A stretch of DNA of 44,318 nucleotides, from positions 1 through 44,318 of the forward strand of contig JAIPGZ010000009.1 of the NCBI GenBank assembly GCA_021735425.1, given 5' to 3'. Made by a program: the position numbers and the translations under genes. Shown one piece after another: positions 1 through 7,829 of this stretch. The notes under the pieces are model-generated. The model did no database searches, was not told the origin of the DNA, and saw only the letters and a program-made list of their open reading frames with translations. How positions within the stretch are numbered: the first letter of the stretch is position 1; the number at the start of each line of letters is the position of its first letter. Origin of the DNA: Candidatus Altimarinota bacterium. GTDB lineage: Bacteria; Patescibacteriota; Gracilibacteria; JAHISY01.

Positions 1-136
1 TTCTTTTGCCTACCTTTTTATATTGCCATGAGCCACATTTAGAACATTTTTTTGAAACATAGTGAAAAAAATTAAGTATTGACCTTACACTAGACTAATA
101 CATGGAATCTGTAGACCCCATTTTTTTCATTAAGCC
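1..136 (-). mobile_element. End of an insertion sequence with 5' fragment of a zinc-ribbon transposase (left contig edge)
   Basis: Positions 1-136 are the exact reverse complement of 44180-44315, so the window is bounded by two inverted copies of the same mobile-element end. Read outward on the minus strand, the frame encodes CSKCGSWQYKKVGKRS, a Cys-x-x-Cys zinc ribbon of the kind that begins IS1/IS1595-like transposases; the rest lies outside the window. The likely IS tip is around GGGGTCTACAGATTCC (minus strand). No ATG/GTG/TTG precedes the zinc-ribbon frame after the upstream stop; the only nearby ATG is one frame off across an A7 run. The IS family is inferred from the zinc ribbon only. 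Confidence 0.6.
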
Positions 137-1530
137 AGATTTTTTAAATCTGGATCGACGAGTAAATTCTGGTTGGCGGAAAGCGATTCGAGATAACCCT
201 CGGGAGGATCGCGGTCAAAATGTCCAATCCGCCAATTTTGATTCGCCGAAATCCGCGCAAGGAAGGCATCCGTGAGCGCATAGCCGTCGACGATGAAGCA
301 GTCGCGCGGTGAAAAATAACCAAAAATCCCGACATTCCAAAAAAGCTCGATGTCGTCACAGCTCCCCTGTTTTTTCACTCCCCAAGAATGATTTTCAATC
401 CCGCCGAGGCGAATGACACCAGCGATTGAGTTTTCCGACTCAAAAAACTTCCGCTCGTCGGAGATTCCGAAAGAATTCAGCGTCTCATTCGAAATCCTAC
501 TTCCTGAAAAATGGATTCCGAATCCCAGCGCCGCGAAAATCGCAATTAAAACTGCGAATTTTTTGAGCTGCGCGGAATTTAAAATTTGGGACAATAAAGC
601 AACAGCGACAAAAAGCAGAGGCGTAAAAAACCTCCCGCTCATAAAATCTCCTCCGATTTTGAGGATATAAAGCGCGTAAAACAACATCCCAAAAACAATC
701 GCGAGAAATTTTTTGTTGCGTGCCGTGAAAGCAAAGACACTACCAGCTAAGACCGTGGGAAGCATAATCGGGTCGCGAATGAAGGAGTCGAGAAAATATC
801 TTCCACCTTGCCGAAGAAGATCAAGCGACGAAACTCCCGTTGCCAATTTCGCGTAAGCCGTATTTGGAAAAGGAAAACCGAAATAAACGATCGAAAAAAT
901 TTCCCAAAAAAAGAGAGGGAGGAGGCCGAGCAAAATAATCCCGCAAGACTGAAATTTTTTCGGTGAGGTGAAAAACACAAAAGCCAGCGCCGGCAGGAAA
1001 AATAAAATCGCATCAAGTCGGTTCAGCCCAGCCAGCGCGGCGAAAAGAGCAAGTAGAAAAATTTGGCGGGAAGAGCTTTTTTGGATAAAGATAAAAATAA
1101 AAGCCGCAAGCAGCAAATGCGTCAGCGGATTTTCGAGACCGGAGGTCGAAAAATCGAGGAAGGCAGAGGAAAAAATCAGAGGCAGTAGGGCAAAAATCGC
1201 AGCAATCTTCGTTTTGGCAATTTTAAAAACGAGCAACCAGACCGAGGCGAAAGTTGTAATGATCGAGACAAAAATCGTCGTGAAAAACGGTTCATGTGTG
1301 AAGAAATAAAATGGGGTCAATAGAAACAACCAAAGCGGATGGGTGAAAACCTGGACTCTTTCGAGAATATTCCACCGCAACCCAAAACCGTTGACGAAAT
1401 TGTCGACCACGCGAAGAGTGATGAAGGCGTCTTCCGAAACCCAAGCGCGTAACAAAATTCTAAGCAAAATAATTCCGAGCAGCGCCACGAGAATCCAGGC
1501 CGACCAATTTTGTTTTCGGGAGAAAAGCAT
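130..1530 (-). CDS. AftB-like GT-C membrane glycosyltransferase, probably truncated at the C-terminus by the IS
   Basis: A 466-aa polytopic membrane protein with many hydrophobic helices. Near the N-terminus it has EDAFITLRVVDNF followed by RVQVFTHPLW, the acidic first-loop signature of GT-C glycosyltransferases that use polyprenyl-phosphate sugars; this segment resembles mycobacterial AftB. The C-terminal part has VDGYALTDAFLARI and WRIGHFDRDPPEGYLESL, also typical of that group. Family members continue past the point where this one ends (LLVDPDLKNLA-stop). The last Ala codon and the stop lie inside the IS repeat, so the IS insertion probably removed the natural tail. Start: ATG at 1530, with TAAAAT 7 bases upstream. 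Donor and acceptor cannot be read from sequence. Confidence 0.65.
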   Translation of the reverse strand: MLFSRKQNWSAWILVALLGIILLRILLRAWVSEDAFITLRVVDNFVNGFGLRWNILERVQVFTHPLWLFLLTPFYFFTHEPFFTTIFVSIITTFASVWLLVFKIAKTKIAAIFALLPLIFSSAFLDFSTSGLENPLTHLLLAAFIFIFIQKSSSRQIFLLALFAALAGLNRLDAILFFLPALAFVFFTSPKKFQSCGIILLGLLPLFFWEIFSIVYFGFPFPNTAYAKLATGVSSLDLLRQGGRYFLDSFIRDPIMLPTVLAGSVFAFTARNKKFLAIVFGMLFYALYILKIGGDFMSGRFFTPLLFVAVALLSQILNSAQLKKFAVLIAIFAALGFGIHFSGSRISNETLNSFGISDERKFFESENSIAGVIRLGGIENHSWGVKKQGSCDDIELFWNVGIFGYFSPRDCFIVDGYALTDAFLARISANQNWRIGHFDRDPPEGYLESLSANQNLLVDPDLKNLA

Positions 1531-1559
1531 CGCGGAAATTTTACGCTAAAATTCAGGGA
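1531..1559. promoter_or_regulatory. 29-bp symmetrical divergent leaderless promoter
   Basis: Between the two divergent ATG codons the layout is 7 bases, ATTTTA (1538-1543), CGC, TAAAAT (1547-1552), 7 bases. Each strand therefore has a TAAAAT -10 box ending 7 bases before its ATG, which places both transcription starts at or next to the start codons. Neither gene has a Shine-Dalgarno site. Any -35 contact must lie inside the opposite gene; I see no good -35 box on either side. Confidence 0.6.
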
Positions 1560-2039
1560 ATGAAGATTGCCATCATTGCAGATTCGCACGGCTCACTCGA
1601 CCGGCTTGAGGCAGCTTTGGAGAATCTGAGAAAGGGAGGAGTCGTAGAAATAATCCACGCTGGGGATTTCGCACTCGGCGAGATTGCCAAACTTTTAGCG
1701 AAGTTCCCGAATTTGAATTTTCGAATCGCAATCGGAAATTGTGATGTCGACGAGGAGACACTCGCGGAAGTTGAGAAGTTGCCGAATGTCGAGCTCGCCA
1801 AAATTTTGGAATTCGCAATCGAAGGAAGGACATTCGCAGTCGCGCACCGAAGCGAAGATTTGCGAGTAATTGAAGATGCGGAAATTTTGATTTCTGGTCA
1901 CACCCACATCCCGCGCGTTGAAAAAATCCACGACAAACTTTTGGTAAATCCCGGCAGCCTGATGGACGGCGGCAAATACATTTTGCTGGATCCGAAGAAG
2001 CTCACAATCGAAGGAAAACTGTTTAACGAAAAACTTTGA
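1560..2039 (+). CDS. YfcE/MJ0936-type metallophosphoesterase
   Basis: 159 aa. It opens with MKIAIIADSHGSLDRLEAAL, the D-x-H metal motif of calcineurin-like phosphoesterases. The other blocks follow in order: HAGDF (GDxx motif), AIGNCD (GNxD motif), AVAHRSED, ILISGHTHIP (GHTH motif) and a C-terminal NPGSL. This is the YfcE/MJ0936 subfamily of small Mn/Ni-dependent phosphodiesterases; the natural substrate is unknown. Length matches the family. ATG at 1560 follows TAAAAT by 7 bases, so the message is probably leaderless. The gene ends in TGA, which shows TGA is a stop here. A small hairpin (ATGGC-gaa-GCCAT) follows the stop. Confidence 0.85.
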   Translation: MKIAIIADSHGSLDRLEAALENLRKGGVVEIIHAGDFALGEIAKLLAKFPNLNFRIAIGNCDVDEETLAEVEKLPNVELAKILEFAIEGRTFAVAHRSEDLRVIEDAEILISGHTHIPRVEKIHDKLLVNPGSLMDGGKYILLDPKKLTIEGKLFNEKL

Positions 2040-2083
2040 TGGCGAAGCCATGCGTAGCTTGAGCCAAGCGAGAACGATTCGAA

Positions 2084-2173
2084 TGGCGGAGGGAGGGGGA
2101 TTCGAACCCCCGAGACGGTTGCCCGCCTACCCGCTTTCCAAGCGAGCGCACTCGGCCACTATGCGACCCCTCC
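2084..2173 (-). tRNA. tRNA-Ser(GGA)
   Basis: On the minus strand a 90-nt class II tRNA with encoded CCA. The acceptor arms GGAGGGG and TCCCTCC pair, the anticodon loop TTGGAAA gives anticodon GGA (UCC/UCU codons), there is a long variable arm as expected for Ser, and the T arm is GGGGG-TTCGAAT-CCCCC. It lies downstream of rpmB on the same strand, 84 bases after its stop. Confidence 0.95.
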
Positions 2174-2257
2174 GTTTTGCGAAATTTCAAAACATTCCAA
2201 AATTAAAACATTCGACAATTCAATCTTGTTTTAAAATTTAAAAATTAAAATTCGAAA

Positions 2258-2506
2258 TTAAACCTCTTTCTTCTCCTCAGCTTTTTCAACTTTCGTCTCC
2301 TCAGTTTTGGCACTTAATCCTTTGTCCTTAATCCTTTCAGGCTTTTTCAAAGTCCGCAGGCAAGCCGTGCAAATCTGCATCTTAATCCCGCCGAATTTTT
2401 TGGAAATCAGATTGGGGCTGAAACGACGTTTGGTGCGACGCTTGGAATGCGAAACATTGTTTCCGCTGACGGGTTTCTTACCGCAAAGATTACAAACTTT
2501 ACTCAT
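2258..2506 (-). CDS. rpmB: 50S ribosomal protein L28
   Basis: 82 aa. [33 protein letters not shown] is followed by a second Cys pair in [13 protein letters not shown]. These are the two CxxC halves of the zinc-binding form of L28, which sits at the E-site side of the large subunit. The C-terminus has an acidic/lysine tail ([16 protein letters not shown]) beyond the core, a common low-complexity extension. It has its own promoter (TTGAAG-17-TAAAAT, 2538-2566) and a leader of about 25 bases without a Shine-Dalgarno site. tRNA-Ser follows on the same strand. Confidence 0.93.
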   Translation of the reverse strand: MSKVCNLCGKKPVSGNNVSHSKRRTKRRFSPNLISKKFGGIKMQICTACLRTLKKPERIKDKGLSAKTEETKVEKAEEKKEV

Positions 2507-2537
2507 TTTGAAATGTTAAAATTACTTCAGTTGCGAG

Positions 2538-2566
2538 ATTTTAGCGGGGAAAAAGATTTTCTTCAA
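2538..2566 (-). promoter_or_regulatory. rpmB promoter
   Basis: Reading the minus strand: -35 TTGAAG (2561-2566), 17-base spacer, -10 TAAAAT (2538-2543). Start of transcription expected near 2531. Confidence 0.6.
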
Positions 2567-2606
2567 GCCACAATCTTCAATCTAAAATTGTAAATCTTAA
2601 ATTAAA

Positions 2607-3233
2607 ATGTTTCTCTTAAGCCTCTCCACTATCGAAATAGTCGCCTGGATCGTCGGCTTTTTTATTGCGCTCAGTGTCCACGAAGCTGCCCACGCCGCCG
2701 CCGCGAATTACCTCGGTGATCCGACTGCGAAGCTAGCTGGAAGAGTCAGCTTGAATCCGCTCCGACACCTCGACCCTTTTGGGACTTTGATGTTGCTTTT
2801 CGCAGGCTTCGGTTGGGGTAAGCCAGTGCCAGTGAATCCGAGCAATTTCGCCAATCCGCGAGCCGGAGAAGCTTTGACTTCACTGGCTGGTCCGTTGGCG
2901 AACTTCACCATCGCTTTGATTCTAGCAGTGCCCCACAATCTACTCGCACCGGGTTCTTCAGCTTTTATTTTTGTGCAAAACATAATGTTTGTGAACATCG
3001 TAATTATGGTTTTCAATTTGCTGCCCATCCCGCCACTCGATGGAGGTGGTGTCGTGGTGAATTTTTTGCCACCGAAGTGGGCGGAAATTTATCGACGCAA
3101 TGGTCCAATTCTGCTTTTTGGTCTGATTGCTTTCGATTGGGTATTTCATACAGGCATTTTGTGGGGAATTTTGGGCAGACTAATCAACATCGTGTTTGCT
3201 GTGGTGAACTTAAACACCATATTTGGGGGGTAA
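2607..3233 (+). CDS. Site-2 protease family (M50) membrane metalloprotease
   Basis: 208 aa, about six hydrophobic segments. The catalytic zinc motif HEAAH (in ALSVHEAAHAAAANYLGD, about residues 24-29) lies in the first helix region, and the second-site motif NLLPIPPLDGG supplies the third ligand near residue 145. Motifs and length fit the short bacterial M50/Rip-like family without a PDZ domain, which cleaves substrates within the membrane; the substrate is unknown. A TAAAAT at 2583-2588 upstream gives a leader of about 12 bases. It is divergent from rpmB. Confidence 0.85.
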   Translation: MFLLSLSTIEIVAWIVGFFIALSVHEAAHAAAANYLGDPTAKLAGRVSLNPLRHLDPFGTLMLLFAGFGWGKPVPVNPSNFANPRAGEALTSLAGPLANFTIALILAVPHNLLAPGSSAFIFVQNIMFVNIVIMVFNLLPIPPLDGGGVVVNFLPPKWAEIYRRNGPILLFGLIAFDWVFHTGILWGILGRLINIVFAVVNLNTIFGG

Positions 3234-3376
3234 ATCAATGACAGGCACAGTCTGGAAAATGGTTTTGAAAATGCCGCAACTCAATTTGATTGCATACAAA
3301 AGTTGTTCGGGTAAATTAAAGACACTCTTTCACATTCGCGAACTCGGCGTGAAGCCAAATCGCTCACAAAAAATAA

Positions 3377-3507
3377 GGGGCTTCGTATATTCCACTCCCG
3401 CGTAAGCCGGAGGGAAGAAACCCCACTTTGCTTACAGGATTGCTGCTTTCCGGAGAGACGGTGTGGAGGAACAATTTAAAACCACCACTTACTAGCGGTA
3501 GTTTTTT
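3377..3507 (+). ncRNA. Candidate structured RNA ending in a terminator-like hairpin
   Basis: Most of the gene-free stretch 3234-3685 is unexplained. Within it, GGGG (3377-3380) can pair with CCCC (3421-3424), GTAAGC (3402-3407) with GCTTAC (3430-3435), and CCGGA (3407-3411) with TCCGG (3449-3453); the last two are interleaved and so mutually exclusive or pseudoknotted. The segment ends with AAAC-c-ACC (3479-3486) against GGT-a-GTTT (3497-3504) followed by a T run, like an intrinsic terminator. No RNA family was recognised: it lacks the SRP, RNase P and tmRNA core motifs. It could simply be the 3' UTR of the M50 gene. Confidence 0.3.
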
Positions 3508-3515
3508 GTTTTATT

Positions 3516-3642
3516 GCTTATATTTTTAGTAAAGATATGAGCTATAAAAATTAAAATATTTACTGAAGGTTGTATTTTTAGTAAAAATGATACCTTCATG
3601 CGTGTGTTTAATAACTTATGAGTGCTATTTTTAGTAAAAATA
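3516..3642. repeat. Three regularly spaced AT-rich palindromes
   Basis: Three copies of the core TATTTTTAGTAAAAATA or a close variant. They sit in longer imperfect palindromes at 3516-3542 (27 bp, GCT..AGC ends), 3565-3597 (33 bp, GAAGGT..ACCTTC ends) and 3626-3642 plus weaker flanks. The centres are about 52-53 bp apart. The flanking arms differ between copies but keep pairing, which suggests selection on the fold or on dyad symmetry. A related cluster lies at 21533-21667. Confidence 0.6.
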
Positions 3643-3685
3643 ATAAATTTACACAGCATGTCTTCAGCTGTCCGTCACAAGATTC

Positions 3686-3964
3686 TTATTGCTTTTTGGC
3701 CTCAAAAATCATTGTGGCATTTCCTATAGTTTTCCTGCCACACCTAATCATTTTGTTGATTTTCTTATAGCCTATTTTGTATGCCAGCTCGGTATATTCT
3801 TCTCCGCTTCCGATTGTAGCGCAAGCAACTGGAGTGCAGGCTAATTCTTCGCCATCATCCGTAGTAAACATATCGCAGACTTTAAGCATTTTTAGAAATT
3901 TAAAATACCGCATCTTAGCTATTATCGCTAATTTGTCAACTGCTACTTCAAATACTCGTCCCAA
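3686..3964 (-). CDS. Small hypothetical protein overlapping the carB end
   Basis: An open frame of 92 aa whose first ATG lies 22 bases inside the 3' end of carB, in another frame. The protein is not recognised. It has a basic N-terminus (MRYFKFLKMLKVC), a central acidic patch (TTDDGEE) and several Cys (CDMF, ACTPVACAT, IRCG), but no clear motif. An internal start at M18 is possible and would remove the overlap. No Shine-Dalgarno site. It could be a translationally coupled gene after carB or a chance frame. Confidence 0.35.
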   Translation of the reverse strand: MGRVFEVAVDKLAIIAKMRYFKFLKMLKVCDMFTTDDGEELACTPVACATIGSGEEYTELAYKIGYKKINKMIRCGRKTIGNATMIFEAKKQ

Positions 3965-6900
3965 CTTCGCACTGGCAACTCTTCGTCTTTGTATTTTTCG
4001 AGCGAATCGACGACGAGCTTCGCCACCTGCGGATTGACGAAAAGTGGGATTCCAAAATCAGTCGCTTTGCGACGAATGAGATAACCATTAGTTAGTTCCT
4101 CGGGTTGATAATTTTTCGGAATGTTGACCACCATCCCAACTTTTTTGGCAGTGAAAAGGTCGAGCACGTTGGGCTTTTTCTTTTCGAGTGGGAAGTGAAC
4201 GAAGGAATTGGGGACACCGTTTTCGGTGAGGAATCGCGAAGTGCCTGGCGTCGCAAAAATTTTGAAACCCATCGTGATTAATTTTTGAGCGGAGGGGAGA
4301 AAGGTTAATTTCGATTCGAGTGAGCCAGTCGAGACCAAAACATTTTTCTTGGGCAAACGGAAACCGATCGCGATTTGAGCCTTGAGGAAAGCCTCGTGGA
4401 GATTTTTGCCGAAACAAGCCACCTCACCAGTCGACGCCATCTCGACGCCGAGCGTTGGATCAGCGCCTTTTAATCGGGAAAAAGAAAATTGAGCCGCCTT
4501 CACCCCGACATGGTTTAAATCCAAAGTTTGGTAATTGTGCTTCCGCCATTCTTTCGACTTTACTTTGCCGAGCATCCCTTCGACAGCAATCTCGATGAAG
4601 TTGTGTCCGGAAACTTTGGAGACAAAGGGGAAACTGCGCGACGCCCGCAAATTCATTTCGATGACAGCAATCCGATTTTCTTTCGCGAGGAATTGGATAT
4701 TGAATGGTCCAGTAATCGCCAAACTTTTGGCGAACTTTTTGGCGATGTCTTTGATTCGGCGAATCGTCTCGATGTAAGTTTTTTGGGGCGGGAGAACCAA
4801 AGTCGCGTCGCCAGAATGAACGCCGGCATTTTCGATGTGTTCGGAAACTGCGAAAATTACGAGCTTGCCGCCGACAGCCACGCCGTCGAAATCAATTTCG
4901 CGCGCACCGGTTTCGAATTTGGTAATCACGACCGGAGCTTCGGTAGAGACTTTCGTCGCCTTCGCAAGATAATTTTCGAGCTGCAGGGAATTGAAAGCAA
5001 CCGACATCGCCGCACCAGAGAGGACATAGCTAGGCCGGACGAGGACGGGGTAATCAACCTTTTTGGCGAAGCTGAGGGCCTCAGAATTTTGAGTGAATTC
5101 CGCCCACAACGGTTGATCGATACCGAGTGCATCGCAAAGTTTGGAAAATTTTTCGCGCGACTCCGCCCGATCAATCGAGACCGGAGAGGTCCCAAGAATC
5201 GGGATTTTGGCTTGCGCCAATTTGCCAACCAAATTGTTGGGAATCTGACCTCCGGTCGAAACGACGACGCCTTTGGGTTTCACGAAATCGAGAATATCGA
5301 GGACGCGCTCGACGGATAATTCGTCGAAATAAAGTTGATCGCAAGTATCGTAATCGGTGGAAACTGTCTCGGGATTGTAATTAATCATCACCGTCTCGAA
5401 GCCGTTTTTCGCCAAAGTCTGAACTGCCGAGACACAACACCAGTCGAATTCAACAGACGAGCCGATACAATACGCACCAGAACCAAGCACGACGGCGCGC
5501 GGTTTTTTGGTGAATTTAATTTCATCAGAGGAATCACCGTGATAGGTGAGATAGAGGTAATTTGTTTTCGCGGGAAACTCCGCAGCAAAGGTATCGATTT
5601 TTTTAATCGACGGGCGGATACCGAATTTTTTGCGAATTTTGCGAACCTCCACCTCATGACTACCTGCCCGCCAGGCGATTTGGGCATCAGAGAATCCCAA
5701 CTTTTTGGCGCGCAGCATTTCTGGTTTGGAAACTTTGCCTTTCTGTTTTTTGAGAATATCTCGCTCGAAATCGGCAATGTTTTTACATTTTTCGAGAAAC
5801 CACGGATCGATGCCAGAAAGTTTTTGAATTTTGGCAACCGACCAACCGTTGCGCAGCGCCCGCGCGATTGCGAAAATTCTTTCCGGAGTAGGTGAGGAGA
5901 TTTCTTTTTCGAGTGAAGCGAATTGGAAGTTGGCATGACTGAAACCGTAGGCACCGACTTGAAGCATTCGCAAAGCTTTTTGAAGAACTTCTTCGAATGA
6001 CCGCCCAATCGCCATCACCTCGCCAACCGACTTCATTTCGGAACCAATCTCGGTCGAAACGCGGCGAAATTTTTGGAGATCCCAGCGCGGAATTTTGAGA
6101 ACGAGGTAGTCGAGCGCCGGCTCAAAACAAGCCGTCGTGTTGCCAGTCACCGCGTTCGGGACTTCGTCGAGGCGAAAACCGAGCGCCAGTTTCGCAGCAA
6201 CATGAGCGAGCGGATAACCCGTCGCTTTGGAAGCTAAAGCCGAGGAACGGGAAAGACGAGCATTCACCTCAATGACGCGGTAGTCGAGAGAATTCGAATC
6301 GTCCGGACTCGGATGAAGCGCATACTGAATGTTGCACTCACCGACAATACCAAGGTGGCGAATTACTTTAATCCCAATTTCGCGCAGCTTGTGATATTCG
6401 AAGTTGTTCAAAGTCTGACTCGGCGCAACGACAATCGACTCGCCAGTGTGGATGCCGAGTGGATCGAAGTTCTCCATGTTGCAGACCGTCAGACAAGTGT
6501 CGGCGCAATCGCGAACAACCTCGTACTCAATTTCCTTCCAGCCGCGCAAATCTTCTTCAATCAAAACTTGGGGCGAGGCGGAGAAAGCAACCTCGAGTAA
6601 TTTTTTTAGCTCAGTGGAATTTTTGGCAAAGCCCGAACCCTTCCCCCCGAGAGCATAAGCCGCACGCACAATAACTGGAAAACCGATTTTCTTAGCAGCG
6701 GCAATTCCGGCAGAAGTGTTTTCAACTGCCAAAGCCCTCGCCGTTTTGACATCGATCTCGGCTAATTTTTTGACGAAAATTTGTCGATCTTCGGTCGCCT
6801 CAATAGCAGAAATTTGAGTGCCAAGAATCTGAATTCTGTGCTTTCTGAAAACGCCGCGTTTTTCCAATTCAACGCCGCAATTGAGAGCCGTCTGCCCGCC

Positions 6901-7182
6901 GAAAGCGAGCAAAACTCCGTCCGGTTTTTCTTTTTCGATAATGCGTTCGACAAAGCGGGGAGTGACAGGGAGAAAATAAACCCGATCCGCAACACCGGCG
7001 GAAGTCTGGTTAGTGGCGATGTTTGGGTTAACGAGAATTGTAAAGATTTTCTCTTCTTTAAGCGCTTTGATTGCCTGACTGCCCGAATAATCGAACTCGC
7101 CTGCCTCGCCAATCTTGAGAGCTCCGGAACCGAGAATCAAAACTTTTTTTGGCCTGTGTTTTGAGTTTATCGAAAGATTCAT
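3943..7182 (-). CDS. carB: Carbamoyl-phosphate synthase large subunit
   Basis: 1079 aa from ATG at 7182, the normal length of CarB (about 1070). The open frame runs upstream, but homology begins at KKVLILGSGALKIGEAGEFDYSGSQA. It contains both ATP-grasp halves: the carboxyphosphate half (LGGKGSG, IEVNARLSRSSALASKATGYP) and the carbamoyl half (second Rossmann start RAVVLGSGAYCIGSSVEFDW, later EMNLRASRSFPFVSK). A C-terminal MGS-like allosteric domain follows (VLVSTGSLESKL...FKIFATPGTSRFL). It makes carbamoyl phosphate for pyrimidines and arginine with the glutaminase CarA, which is not in this window. TAAAAT at 7190-7195 (minus) lies 7 bases before ATG, so the mRNA is probably leaderless. Confidence 0.95.
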   Translation of the reverse strand: MNLSINSKHRPKKVLILGSGALKIGEAGEFDYSGSQAIKALKEEKIFTILVNPNIATNQTSAGVADRVYFLPVTPRFVERIIEKEKPDGVLLAFGGQTALNCGVELEKRGVFRKHRIQILGTQISAIEATEDRQIFVKKLAEIDVKTARALAVENTSAGIAAAKKIGFPVIVRAAYALGGKGSGFAKNSTELKKLLEVAFSASPQVLIEEDLRGWKEIEYEVVRDCADTCLTVCNMENFDPLGIHTGESIVVAPSQTLNNFEYHKLREIGIKVIRHLGIVGECNIQYALHPSPDDSNSLDYRVIEVNARLSRSSALASKATGYPLAHVAAKLALGFRLDEVPNAVTGNTTACFEPALDYLVLKIPRWDLQKFRRVSTEIGSEMKSVGEVMAIGRSFEEVLQKALRMLQVGAYGFSHANFQFASLEKEISSPTPERIFAIARALRNGWSVAKIQKLSGIDPWFLEKCKNIADFERDILKKQKGKVSKPEMLRAKKLGFSDAQIAWRAGSHEVEVRKIRKKFGIRPSIKKIDTFAAEFPAKTNYLYLTYHGDSSDEIKFTKKPRAVVLGSGAYCIGSSVEFDWCCVSAVQTLAKNGFETVMINYNPETVSTDYDTCDQLYFDELSVERVLDILDFVKPKGVVVSTGGQIPNNLVGKLAQAKIPILGTSPVSIDRAESREKFSKLCDALGIDQPLWAEFTQNSEALSFAKKVDYPVLVRPSYVLSGAAMSVAFNSLQLENYLAKATKVSTEAPVVITKFETGAREIDFDGVAVGGKLVIFAVSEHIENAGVHSGDATLVLPPQKTYIETIRRIKDIAKKFAKSLAITGPFNIQFLAKENRIAVIEMNLRASRSFPFVSKVSGHNFIEIAVEGMLGKVKSKEWRKHNYQTLDLNHVGVKAAQFSFSRLKGADPTLGVEMASTGEVACFGKNLHEAFLKAQIAIGFRLPKKNVLVSTGSLESKLTFLPSAQKLITMGFKIFATPGTSRFLTENGVPNSFVHFPLEKKKPNVLDLFTAKKVGMVVNIPKNYQPEELTNGYLIRRKATDFGIPLFVNPQVAKLVVDSLEKYKDEELPVRSWDEYLK

Positions 7183-7264
7183 CCGCTGGATTTTAGCGGG
7201 ATTTTGTTTGAATTTCCATCGCTTGACAAAAAGTTGTGATAATTTCACGAAATAGCCATTATCA

Positions 7265-7293
7265 TTGCTTTTTAAGCCATTTCTTGCTAAAAT
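7265..7293 (+). promoter_or_regulatory. Promoter of the PH-like/EF-hand/VirB6-like operon
   Basis: TTGCTT (7265-7270), 17-base spacer, TAAAAT (7288-7293). The predicted start of transcription is about 7300, only a few bases before the earliest plausible in-frame codons of the first gene. Confidence 0.55.
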
Positions 7294-7395
7294 AAACGGA
7301 TTAAAAAAATAAAACTGACAACAAAAAAACAAACCATCTCGAAGCTGCAAATCCACCACGGAGAAATTCAGCACGAATTTTATTCGCCGGAATTT

Positions 7396-7827
7396 TTGGA
7401 TTATCCGCGCGGACCAGTCTGGTATATCGTCGCAACAATCGTCGGAGTCGGGATTATTTCTTTTGGAATTTTGACAAAAGCCATCACTCTGACGCTCGCC
7501 TTTTTACTTTTCGTAGCGGTTTATTGGTTATTGCATCATCGCGAAGCACGAATTTTGGAAGTTGCCGTCACCCAACACGGCATCCGAATCGAACAAAATG
7601 ACGAGTTTATTCCCTTCGGGGAAATCAAGGAATTTTGGATTATCCACAATCCACCTTTTGTCTCGGACTTGAAATTGAAAGTCACACGCAATTGGAATTC
7701 TGTCCGTACGATCCACATCTTCGGACAAGATCCGACTGAGCTGCGCAACCTCCTCGCCCCTCATGTGAAAGAGGTGGAGCGGGAAGAGGAATTAGTTGAT
7801 TTAATTGCGCGAGCGCTCCGAATTTAA
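7396..7827 (+). CDS. Small membrane protein with C-terminal PH-like domain
   Basis: Two close hydrophobic helices (VWYIVATIVGVGIISFGIL and LTLAFLLFVAVYWLL) are followed by a soluble part (EVAVTQHGIRIEQNDEFIPFGEIKEFWII), the pattern of the short PH-like membrane proteins common in Candidate Phyla Radiation genomes. The listed start is TTG at 7396, but the frame stays open upstream and reads ISKLQIHHGEIQHEFYSPEF before it, which looks like genuine N-terminus. There is no ATG/GTG/TTG in that part. With the promoter at 7265-7293, initiation at a rare codon (CTG at 7315 or ATT at 7300) is possible. First gene of an operon; the next gene starts 2 bases after its stop. Function unknown. Confidence 0.7.
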   Translation: MDYPRGPVWYIVATIVGVGIISFGILTKAITLTLAFLLFVAVYWLLHHREARILEVAVTQHGIRIEQNDEFIPFGEIKEFWIIHNPPFVSDLKLKVTRNWNSVRTIHIFGQDPTELRNLLAPHVKEVEREEELVDLIARALRI

Positions 7828-7829
7828 AA

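Noticed and set aside
3223-3405. 60-aa frame after the M50 protease gene
   Set aside because: Overlaps the protease end and the putative structured RNA; no motif or promoter.
3400-3470. SRP RNA on either strand (CCGGAGGGAAG plus, CCGGAAAGCAGC minus)
   Set aside because: The tetraloop and the AGCAG symmetric loop of SRP helix 8 cannot both be placed, and the closing pairs fail.
3516-3642. CRISPR array
   Set aside because: Repeats are palindromic with variable arms, only three copies, no cas genes and no spacer-like unique segments of constant length with identical repeats.
4528-5319. 263-aa open frame on the plus strand inside carB
   Set aside because: Antisense shadow of a strongly conserved gene; no start signal and no recognisable domain.
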